From assembly GCA_000231825.2 (NCBI GenBank), contig JH720293.1, positions 1,364,001 to 1,428,000 of the forward strand: DNA of 64,000 bases, in the 5' to 3' direction. Each line of letters starts with the position of its first letter. The first letter of the stretch is position 1. Position numbers and translations under genes: made by a program. The stretch comes from Tetrahymena elliotti 4EA (Eukaryota; Ciliophora; Oligohymenophorea; Hymenostomatida; Tetrahymenidae). Below, in pieces: positions 49,858 to 61,606 of the stretch. The notes under the pieces are model-generated. The model did no database searches. It saw only the letters and a program-made list of their open reading frames with translations, and was not told where the DNA came from.

Positions 49858-52800
49858 ATGAGTGCTTTTGATTTATTAGAGAAAGAATTATAGGGTATAG
49901 CTTAAGAGACAAAAAAGAAATGGCCATAAATTAAGGATGTAATTTCATAAAACATCTTCATCTTAAATAAATTGAAAACATATTATTAAAATATCTTCTT
50001 TTCATTAAATATTTGTGTCATTACGACAAAAATAAAAATTTTACTTGTTAAATGAAAAGATGGTTAATGAACTCATAGTTGAACTATAAAATGCAAAAAA
50101 AAGATTAAGTCCATAAAATAATTAGTAAGGAAATGTATCAACCCATAGAGGTTTACAGGATGTTCCTTTAGTATAGTATTTCAAAGTAATAGATTTATTA
50201 AAAGATACAAAGTAGTAGAAGATATATGAGCATGGTTTAAATATCTTACAAAGACTGATAAATTAACCATCAGTTACAGAAGTATATTAAATTCGATTAT
50301 TTAATTAGCTAAATCAGTATTTAATAGAACTGTTTAGTGCAAATTTTGACAATTAAATGCTTAATTTTCATATTTAAATTGTTAATAGGTAGAGTAAAAA
50401 ATAGCATTAAACTTCTTATATTCAATTAAAGATTTAAAAGATGAAAAGTTGCAAATTAAACTAATTCAATCTTTATTAGTAATGTTTAATCTTAAAACTA
50501 TTACATGCAAATCTTATGATTAGATAGAAAAGGTAAAATATATGTTTAAAATATTTAAATTTTCAGGACAGTTAAAAAAGTTTTTTGTCAGCAATAGAAA
50601 AGAAATACAATGCAATTCAGTCAATTTTAACTACTTGACTAATTTTTAGGTAATTCAATATTTTATGAATAATAGATCTTAAATATTTGCTTGACTCTGT
50701 AGAATCAAAAAGAAATTATTGTCCATAACACATCTTTAGCAGGAATGTTTTAGCTTATAAATATTGTGTTTGAGCACTATATAAAATCGAGAATTGTTTT
50801 TGAATAGAATTTTTCAGATAACTCCTAATAATTTAATTAGACAGCAGAAGAAGAATCTAAGGAATAAATTTCATAAATATAGCATTAATCTTTAACTGAT
50901 TCCAAAAAAAATGATTCTAGGAATACTGAGGAAGATTTAAATGGAATAATATATTCTCCCTAGTCATATGAATAAATTACAAAGTAATTTAGTTCAAATA
51001 TTTTATATTAATAAACATTTTTCAATATTTTTGATAGCACATGTGTAAAGCTATTTGCAGAGATTGTGTAAATGCTTGATGGTAAAAAAATGCCAACTTG
51101 GGTACCTTAAGGATTAGGAATAGCAACAACCTACCAAGAAATAGGTAAATATTTACAAGTTATTTAGAATAAGAAACATATTTTAAATTATAAATAGCAT
51201 TTGACTTAATATTAGCTATTCTAAAGCATGCTGGAAAATACATAAGAAATAATAAATAGTTAATGCATATTATAAATGAAAAATTAGTTTAATTTGCATA
51301 TGATAATATTAAAATTGATTATTAAGAGTTCAAATTTGGTATTAGAATTATCAAATTGTGCTGTAGAATAACTTATAATTTAAGATCTAGCTAGCAAATA
51401 TTACAAAAAATATGTGAAATTTAAAAGAAAGCCAGTAAAATATTCATATTCTCATATGTGTATAGTGAATATTTTAACTTAAGTCTTAGTGATACAAAGT
51501 ATATTAATCATCTCTACTAATCTAGTTTATCAGAAGAAGAAAATAATGAATAAAAAAAAGAATAAGGATTGTTAGATATTTTAGAAAGTGCTTCAGCTAT
51601 TGCAACAAATATTTCAAAATTACCTGATTAAGAAATAAGAAAAGTTGTTAATTCTAATATTAAATCTAAAATTATTGATAGAAATGAAATAGATTTTTAA
51701 GAGTCTCCATAAATAAGTTTAAATATGCTTTACAAAATACTAAGTAAAAAAACATACCGTACCGTGATTTATTTATTCAATATATTTTATTTAAAAAGCT
51801 GAATGCACAACTCATTTTACAGAATCCCTTTGTAGAATATTTCAAGAAAAAGACTAAGAATTAGCTTCTGTGAGATAAAAATAGAACTTGCATTAGGAAG
51901 GATTAGCAGATTAGGTTATATAAAATAGTAAATAGCATGATGGATATGAAGAAATTGTAGGAATAATTGAATAATGCTGGAAAGAAAACCTAAGAATTGT
52001 TAAGAAATTATTATAAAAATAAGTCAATGAATAATATACCTAAAACTTATTAAAAACAATATAAAGCTGGGTTCGCTTAGCAGGATCTTTATAACTCAAT
52101 AAAATTTCAGATGAATATTTAAAGGTATTATCAAACAATAGTGTTAGTGCTACTGGAGAAGATTTCACATCTTTTAATCTCCTTTGCACAAAAACATTAT
52201 TTAACATAGCTTTATGCTTAGGAGGTAAATTTAATTTAACTTTTTTTTATTTAAATTCAATTAAAAATAATTAACAGATGTCTTAGGAACAAGCTCATGG
52301 CACATCATTCTTTAATCTATGCAAAAACTAGATAATATTTTCCTAAGAAAGTTATATCCTGAAGAATAATAAAGAAGAGAAGATACAGTTATAAATTCGG
52401 AAATTCAAATTTAACAAAATATTCTTAATAATCTCTTTTCTACAAGTGATCAAGCTGATGTAAATTTATTTAACAATTTTAATGTTTATTTATCATACTT
52501 ATCATTTTTAGGACAATTTAATTATAACTATTATTGATGCTTTAAATTAACTCAACTTATCTGCTTTAGAAGTTGCAGCAATCGAATAACCAAACAAAAA
52601 ATCACCTGAATATTTTAATTAAAAGTTTGGTTTATTAAAAATGCAAGAAACGATTGTAGTTAATATATTTAGAATAGAACTATTTTGGGATTTAGTTGCT
52701 ACTCACTTTTTGATGCTTGCAAACAAGCGATATAATGAGTTAAGGCTATTTTCTATAGATATTTTAAATAACCTCATAAACAAAGCTTTTAACTATTTTA

Positions 52801-55800
52801 CAAGTGTGTACCCTATCGAAGAATCATAATTATCTGAAGATTTCAAATTTGATTAACAGAAATTTTCTAGTATATTAGTTTGGAACAAAGAGAATTGGTA
52901 AGAAACACTCTTAAATCCTTATAAAGAAATAATTGCTTCATAGTTCCCAGATACAAAATAAACTTTATTAGATAATTGTTTACGTCTCTTGTAAAACAAT
53001 GGGCATTAATTTTCATAGAATGGGCTGAAAGTAATTTTAGAAGTTCTTAGCCAGGTATCTATCTGCTAAGACTATCCTAGTATTGTTGTTTAAGGATAAA
53101 AATGTTTAGAATTAATTATCAGTTAATATATTAGCATTATAAATAGGGATTAAATAAAAATTATTCTAGATTTGATTGATAATTTTAGAAAGCATTCAGG
53201 TAATAAATATTAAATTTGTTTTTTTTTAATTTAAAAAATCCAATTTTTTAAAACATAGTTGATAGTAATTCAATTTATTAGTCAGTTGCTTTAATTTGGA
53301 ATATTGGAGATCACTTGGCTAAGCTGAATGAATAATTGCTTAAAAGGCATGCTAATGAAGATGAAAACTAGCTTACAGCTGAAGAGCTTAATTATGAATT
53401 AAATTAATTTAATTCTGACTTAAAATAATTTGAAGCATTATGGGAAAGTATATTTATCAAACTTATTAACCTGACTAATGAACAATCATTGGAGTTAAGA
53501 TAATCTGCTATTTAAACATTAAGTAATCTCTTGACTGTTAACACAAGATTTTTCAGAAAAAGATTCTGGATTAAAATTGTGAAAGAAGTTATTATAAATT
53601 AGATTGACAAACTTATGCAAAGAATTATTAAAGAAAATGAAGAAATATTAAATTAAATTCCTGAGCAGTAGGTGAGTTATTTATAAACACCAAAGTTTAT
53701 GGGTTTACCAGAAACACCAAAATTTTTACTTCCCTCTGATCTTAATAGATTTAATAACCAATACATCAGCCATGAATCAATAAATAAATTTGATATAAAG
53801 GCATTCGAAGATTCTATTTGTTAGCTAATTTAATCATTACAAAAAATAATAAAGAAAGGTATGAATATTCCACAAATAGAAGAGAATTTAATTGATCTTT
53901 ACATGAACTATATAAATAAATTAAAATTAATTGTTGTTTTGAATAACCAAACACTTATCTTTGAATTTCTTAAAATTATTAAAGACTTTACTTAATCTAA
54001 GCCAGCTCAAGCTCTTAAAATTTTTGAAGAAGTTAAATTAATTTTTGCTGATTACTAATAATTAATGGAGTTTATTGTTGATTGCAAGGAAGAAAATAAA
54101 ATTGCTTCACAATAAGTCATTCCAATTATTTGTGATACATACTTAAGTCTTTTAAGTATCGAATCATCAGAAGTAATTACTATATCTTTGGTGTAAAGTT
54201 TCACAGACTTTTTGAAAAAAGTAAATTGTTATTTTGAATTTTAATTAAATATCAAAACATTTTTAATTAGGCTTTGAAATTTTGCAAAGACATAGAATAA
54301 TACAGTGTGTAAATAAAATTCATAGAAGATAAGCCCATATTTGCATCTGTTTAAGGGTTTATAGGACTAATCTTTCATAAGACTTTCGTAATTTAAAACT
54401 AGATTCTACTTTTTATCAATGAAGTAATGAATAGTCCTATTGATAGTCGCTTCAATTATTTGATGGTAAAAAGATTTTTAGATCAATTTAACAATATTCT
54501 GCTAGACGAAAGACTATCAAATGATCTTCATGATGTTTTTGTAAAGTATTTCTTTGCAAGAATTGAAGGGCTATTAGAACTTAGATATGATAGAGAATAC
54601 TATCATCTACATAGTAGTTTTCCAAAAGACTTTTAACCTATTTGGTTATTTTTATTTAACATATTCATAGTTTTAGCTAAATCTCTTATCAAAAAGAATA
54701 ACTTTGACTCTGATTTCTTCTTTTTAATGGAGAATCTTTTGCAAAGACCAAAAGATAAAATAGGTTTGTTTTCTTTATTTAAATCAAAACAAATAATTAA
54801 ATCATAATTTTATTTATAATATAAAGAAAGATTAGATGAAAATAATAGAATATACTTGATGAGTGAAATAGCTAAAATAGAATCTATATGTATTGAATTT
54901 ATTATTGGAAATATGCTCAGTGAAGAATAAGAATTAGAATAATATATAATATCTAGAATGATAGAAGTTTTAGAAAATTACACAGACTCTAAAAAGCATG
55001 AAAATAATTTAAATTTCTTAATTACTGCAAATGGCAATTCTGCTAATCAATCTTAATTTGAAGAAAATGAATTTGAAGTTCGTAAAAAATACATATCTAA
55101 CTTATTTTTGCTTAGTAGAAGTAAATAATCTTAAAACCCTAAGTTTAATGAAGTATCCAGAGTGGTTCTACCAATTTTAATACTTAGATGCAAATAGATC
55201 ATAGAAGATTTCATTTAAGATGAATAACTTAATGTGTCATTCCCTATTTCTAAGTAAGCAAATTTAATTGCTTTTATAACAAATTTTTTATTTTTCTTTA
55301 TAATAATTCAGGAGAAGAGTGATTGAGCTAGTTTTTGTATTGTAGTAACTAAAGTAGCTTGAACTTCCTTATGATTGCTTCAAAATGCCTAGTGATAATT
55401 CAGTTAAGCAATCACTTCAATTAAATCTCTCTGGAATAAGTAGCAACAGTGATTTATAAGGAGATAATAATAAATAAACTGAAATTTAAAATCAAAACGG
55501 CAGTCAAAATTGTTTAACCAATCCAGATGAAGAGTCAACTATTGCTTAATCAACTCATAATAATCAAATAGTAAATAAATTTTCTTCGCCAAGCAAAAAA
55601 GGATCCAAGAGAAAATATATTATTGTAAATAGTGATAATCCCTTTATTAAAGGTAAAAAAGGACATCTTATTTATATGTTTTCTCTTTTTACAGATCTAA
55701 TAATGACAAATTAAATAGAAGTTAAAAAGTGTCTCTAAGACATTTTTAAAGAAATCTAAACAGAAATGAACCTCAGTAATTTATTTTTAACTGAGGCTCA

Positions 55801-55846
55801 ATAAGATGGTAATTAATCACCTAAATTTGCTACATAACCTTAATGA
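49858..55846 (+). CDS. MON2: MON2 homologue (Golgi/endosome trafficking scaffold)
   Basis: Many exons, at least a dozen. Placed introns include 49939-50059, 50337-50392, 50650-50702 and 50984-51037; later boundaries are approximate. The start (SAFDLLEKELQGIAQETKKKW) and the next exon (LVQYFKVIDLLKDTKQQKIY, LNILQRLINQPSVTEVY) match the DCB region of MON2. So does HNTSLAGMFQLINIVFEHY. Further on, VALIWNIGDHLAKL followed by LWESIFIKLINLTNEQSLEL aligns with MON2's C-terminal helical repeats. There is no Sec7 domain, as expected of MON2 rather than a BIG/GBF GEF. In yeast and animals it works with DOPEY and a flippase at the trans-Golgi/endosome. A Q/S/N-rich insert lies near 50840-50980 and another near 55400-55650. 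The stop is TGA at 55844. Confidence 0.88.
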
Positions 55847-56662
55847 GAAAAAATTAATAATAAGCTAATTAATTTATAATAATTTTGATTAATAATTCAT
55901 GATACCTCATAATATAATAAACTAAATTTTACTTATATCAATTGTTTAAATTAATAAAATGTTAATTACCTCATATTCATTTCATTATTTATTTTCTAAA
56001 AATTAAAATTTAGATAAGTTATTTTTAATCTGAGTCAGTAAAAATTTTTTAAAGTGAATAAAATAATTTGTTTGACGGAATTTCAAATTAAAATATGTAA
56101 TTTTTAATCTATCTTAATTATCATAATGGTATTTCTTACACCCTCTATTTTTAAAATTTGGAAAATAATAAACCTGAATATTTTAATTCTTTAATTTTAA
56201 CTATCTCACTACATCTCAAATATAAAAACAAATACTCTTATTTAAAATAAATATTGTAATAGAATATTTTATTTTTATTATTAAAAAACACAAAGTGTAA
56301 TTTTTAAACTATTCTTGTTTTTAATGCAAAAAACTATTTTAGAAAAAATTTTCATTTAATTTACATTTCCACCAATTAAAATTAAGAAGTGTAATGTTCA
56401 AATTTTTCTAGCTTCGATTTTATATGTTAAATTAATGGTAATCAGAAGATAAAAATTGTTTGGTAAGTAGATAAAAATTAAAAGCCTAAAGTTAAACACA
56501 ATTTACAAATGAAAAAAGCTAAGTAATATCTGACCATTTTAATTAATTTAGTTAATAAATAATTTAATTATTAATGCTATTTACTAGTAAACGCTATTTA
56601 TTAATTTAGATATTAATTAATTAAGCTTAAAAAGTTTAGATTTTTTAACTATCAAACAATAA
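55847..56662. other. AT-rich spacer
   Basis: Nothing recognised in about 0.8 kb. Confidence 0.6.
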
Positions 56663-59600
56663 ATGAGCCAAGATGTTAAGAATATTTTTATATAAGGAGT
56701 TTCTAATAAATAGAAATTAAAATAAAGCTTAGAAAAAAATGCAATAATAAACTGTTTAACTGCCAAAAAAGAATAAAATTAGCTGAATTAACCCCAACCT
56801 GAACAACTTAGGGTTTAGTAGATGAAAAATACTTTAGTAGAAAACTTTCTACATAAAAAGGATTATTAAATATCAACTCCGCAGCAAAAACAAAATATTT
56901 AGCTTGTTAAGAATTTAAGTTTAGAATAGTTAAATAAAAAGAACAGTTTGTCAATAGGCCTATCGGGTAATAGTTCTTAAGATTAGCTCTAAAGTTAAAA
57001 AGTAATGAGTCTAAAACAAAAAGTATAAAGCTAGATTTAGCAATAACTTAAGTAGCCTAATTCCTCAAATTTTAACACTTAGAATCATTTTTCTAAGAAA
57101 TCTGCTAGTTAATTTGAAATTAACTTATCACAATTAAACACTCCTTTAGTTTAACCTGTAGCTAATCAATAAACTAATAGTTAAAATAATTTAATAGATT
57201 TCTCAAGATTTAAAAAGAAAGAAATTGGTTAAAAAGTTCTGTCTTAATCATAGCTTTTATTTGATTAGCTTAAAAGAAAAAATCAAGAAGCTAACATGCT
57301 GTGCATTTCAAATGAAATTGGAAGAAAGGAGGAATAATTAATAAGAAAAAGAGATGTTTATCCTAACTAAAATCTAAATATCTAATCAGAAAGGTAGCAT
57401 GAAGGGTCAGGTTAGAGCCTTTTTTCTTTAAGTAGTTTATATTAAAAAACAGAAGAGTAAAGTCCTTTTACTGATGTGAAATAATTACAAAAAACTCACT
57501 CAAAATTTTTTCAAAGTGAATAAGATTTATCACCATATAAAAAAATCAATGGAATTTTAAATTAAAAGAATTTTAGATACAGTTTTGCAAATGATTTATC
57601 AGTTAGAAATAATTCTTAAAGTAGTTAAATGAATACTAATAATGATAACAGGAATTCAACTTAAATGGATTTGAGTCACAAAAGAGTGATATAAAATCTT
57701 TTTCCTTAATAGAGATGTTAGACTTAAAATGACAGCTAATTTAATAATTTTTAACAGTAATAAAAATAAGAAAACTTAAATTTCGTCTATAATTAATAAG
57801 TATTGCATTCATAATATCAAAGTCAAAGCTCTTATGATCATTAAAGATAATAGTAACAAAGTAGTAAAGAGGAGAAAATAAGATCTGGTAAATAATAGAA
57901 TTTTTAAAATTTAAATAATCAACAATTAAATTAATATATGCAATCAAAAAGTTAATAAGATATATAAATATGCAAGTTTGAAAATAAAAGAAGTGGATCT
58001 ATTAATTAATTTTAAGATGATTAATCTAGTTAATTAGAAAAAGATGAACTAAACTTATTTTCAATAAAAAAATAAAGCATAAATTAGTCGAAACAAAGAT
58101 TGAAAACTGAAGTTGAAATTATTATACCATAAAATCAATATAGAAATATCATTTAAAACTCTCTCCAAAAAAATATGAATTTAACACAAAATATGTCTTT
58201 AAATAATAATAATAATAGCAATAATATAATTAATAATTCTTCAGCATTTTATCAAAGAAATTGGGTTGAATAATCTCCAATTATCTAAAATAAAACAAAG
58301 AATAGCTAATTTAGGCAAAAATCTTAAACTTTATTGCCTTAAATAAGTCAGGATTCAGATTAGCAACAATAGAATAATTAATAGAGTCTCCTACCTAAAT
58401 TACAAGAAAAATACTAGACAAATATAATAGCAACTCAAAGAAAAAGAATTAAGCCATGTGAATTTTCTAAGAGCATCTCAAGTAATATCTAGAATATTCA
58501 AAGTCTTAATTTAGAAAGAGAAGACTCATAAAGGAGGGAAGAATAAGATAGAAATAATTTAAAAACGTAAACAAGTCTTGAGTAATCTTACAAACAGTAA
58601 ATATTAATTCAATTTAAATTAAATTAAATTAACTTTTAAAAAAATAATTGATAGGCCTTAAATAAAGCAGCAAATAAATGAATTTAGTGAAGATGAATAT
58701 TTTTCTATATGTAATGCTAAAAATAACTCTTTTTTCCTCCCTAGTGAAAATGGCTAAAAAACTAATATTAAGATAATAAATTCTATTCGACATACCCATT
58801 CTAAATCTAAGTTTGAAAAAAGCTAAATGCTTATTGACTAACTTGATATTTCTCCCATAAATAAATAAGAGGGTTAAGGTCTCAATTTTAACTTAGTTAT
58901 AATGTAATAATAAAGTTCTCTTAGGAATCATAAACAATAAGATTAGAGTGAAATAATTAGTACTGATAATGCGACCTCTTCAAACAGCCTTTAGAAAAAA
59001 TAAGTAGATTCAAAAAATAATAAAATAGAAATAGAAGGTAGATAAGATAATGAACAAAAAATTAATTTGAATAAAACAAAAATTAGTGCTTTAAATTTAA
59101 ATTTAGCAAAAAAAATATTTAACAATTAAAGTTTCCATTCTTAGAGTGATTTTTCTCCTTCCTATTCTAGTAAGGGTTAAGCTTAGGGAGCCTACACTAA
59201 TTAGTAGCTACTTGTTCAAGAAAAAATTAAAATAAATTGGTTTATTTATAATCAAATTATTGATTTTTTTTCTTATTAAAAACTTAAAAAGTATAATTCT
59301 GAGCTCTAAAATATTTAATTTAGGAGTCAAACTTTTTACGATTTTATAAAAAATATTATTTTTATTGATATTGAAGAAAATATTTCGGGCAGCCAAAAGC
59401 AAAAAGGAAATAAAAAAGATTAAAATTTAAAATTTTGCTATATGAAAGAGCACATAAAATTGATTGGAATAACACCAAATTTAATACCTCTAATAGCAGA
59501 GGAAATAAAAGAAAAATTAAAAGAATTAGTCAAACAGTCTTAAGATGATAAGTCTTAACTCTAGATTAGTGAATAGAATATAACATAGATTTAAGAAAAC

Positions 59601-60755
59601 TTTAACTATTATCTGAAGTAAAATATACACTGGACTTTATTAGATGAATTTGGTACAGAATAAGATCTTCTAAACTTTTCAAAACAGCTGTATTAAAGCT
59701 TTTTATTTGATCCTCTTTGCTTAAAATGTTTAAACATTTTATAAATAGATGATAATAATTTTAATTAAATTATCTTATCAGCATTCCAAAAAGATTATTT
59801 AGAGGAAAACTTAAAAGAAGAAATTTAAAAAAGAATGACCTCCTATCTCAATTCTTAGTCAACTTCTTAAAATTCTTCAATATCTTCATTCGACTTAACA
59901 TATGCAGATTTTTTCTATATTAAATACAAATTCATGTATTTCTGTTTAGAAAAGGGAGTTAACTTAAAAATGATATTTGCCATTTTAGAAACTATAGAAA
60001 AACTAAGATTTTTAATCTTAAAAAAACCATAAACAATCGAGTCTTTTAATTATGACACCATAGGTTTTTAATTAAGATCAAAGCTTTAAAGCCACTCAAC
60101 ATTTAATTAAATTGTAACAGAAAACAATTTTTCTTTTACTAAATTAGAGTCAATTTTAGGTAATCTTGTCAAATCCATAGTAACAAAGTCAATTAGCTTT
60201 TATCCTTTACCCTCTCTTCCATAGCAAATCAATGTCTTTTTTTCATAAGACTAAGAGTTCACTGTATTTCTATGTAATTAAATATTATTGTTACTTCAAA
60301 GAGATTATAAATGTGAAAAGAATATAATCTTAGATGCATAATTAGCTTTATCTACTATAAAAATAGCTTCTGGTGTAAAACAATCAATTATAAATTAAAT
60401 ATTATCAAACCAAAATATGAAATTTGAAATTTTATTAAATAAACTATTAAATTTGCTTGATGAAAACTAAATTTTTAATCAATATACTTCTTTATCAAAT
60501 CCGATTAATCTGAAACTATTTATAATCAATTTACTCTGTTTTCTATTTGATATATTCATAGACGATTAGCCTTGCAGAATTTACTCACTAGATTTAAAGG
60601 CTTAATTTAAAATGTTTGGTTGTAATTTTGTTGCATACAATGACTTTCTCATTTAAGTCTAAAATTTCTTGAGGCAATACATTTCCAAAGAAAATCTTCA
60701 AGATTTTATATTAAATTCTTGTAAAGATTTAAAAGGCTTAGATATTTTTGACTGA
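56663..60755 (+). CDS. Large Q/N-rich hypothetical protein, 1344 aa
   Basis: Two exons, 56663-58596 and 58655-60755, with a 58-bp intron; phase agrees and the gene ends at TGA. Residues 1 to about 800 are dominated by Gln, Asn, Ser and Lys, with many TAA/TAG codons. From about 825 the sequence is more ordered: hydrophobic and helical, with spaced cysteines (FDPLCLKCLNILQ) and stretches such as MIFAILETIEKLRFLILKK and LKLFIINLLCFLFDIFIDD. This C-terminal 500-residue block looks like a real conserved helical domain, but I cannot name it. No signal peptide or clear membrane segment. Possibly a ciliate-specific regulatory or scaffold protein; function not assigned. Confidence 0.7.
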
Positions 60756-61606
60756 AAAAAATAGTAAAATACTAATTAACTGCAGGATAATAATTAAAAA
60801 TTTATTTCTTACAATTTTATAAAGTCAGAGAAAAAAAGTGTTTGCAGCAAGGAAAAGTTAAAATGAAAAATGTAAACCCTCCTTTATTTACCAGATTTAT
60901 AGAATTTATTAAATTTTTTAATATTTTTACCTAAAAATATTTCTTAAGTTAAATCATTTTGTATTCAAATAGCATGTATACGAATTTATGTTAATGTATA
61001 TATTCTTGATTAATTTTTTATTTATTATTGACTTTTATGACTTTGCTAGAATTCTGTTTTATCTATCAATCAGAAAACAGACCTACCTTTCTATATTAAA
61101 TAAAAGAATCAATATTCAAAAAATAATGATTTCAATTAAATAGAGGCAAAAACTAGTAAAAGTTTCTTTAAATTTTTAAATTAACACTAAATAAACTTTC
61201 GATAATTAAGAATTTAAGTAATTTTTTTATTGGATATTTAGATTTGTTTACAATTAAATATAAGAAAAATTGAAAAAATTATCTGCCCATACTTTTATTT
61301 TATTTTAATCCTTACTTGCTTAGAATAATTTATTTTTTAAATTAGATATTAGTTAAATCATTTAATAATCAACCAACTTTGAGATAATTACTGGAAATTA
61401 AAGTGTAAAAAAAATAATAGTTTTTTAAGCATAATTTATAAATTAGAATTGGATATTATTGATAAATTTGTTAAAAGATTTAGCAAAATTTCTGAGGTAT
61501 TGACATTTTTAAAATAAAATAGCTTAAAATTATTTCATCATACAAAAAATATAGAGAAGAAGCAACTAAAATATCTCTGCACTTGAATATAAATCTAAAT
61601 AAGATT
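60756..61606. other. AT-rich spacer
   Basis: Nothing recognised. Confidence 0.6.
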
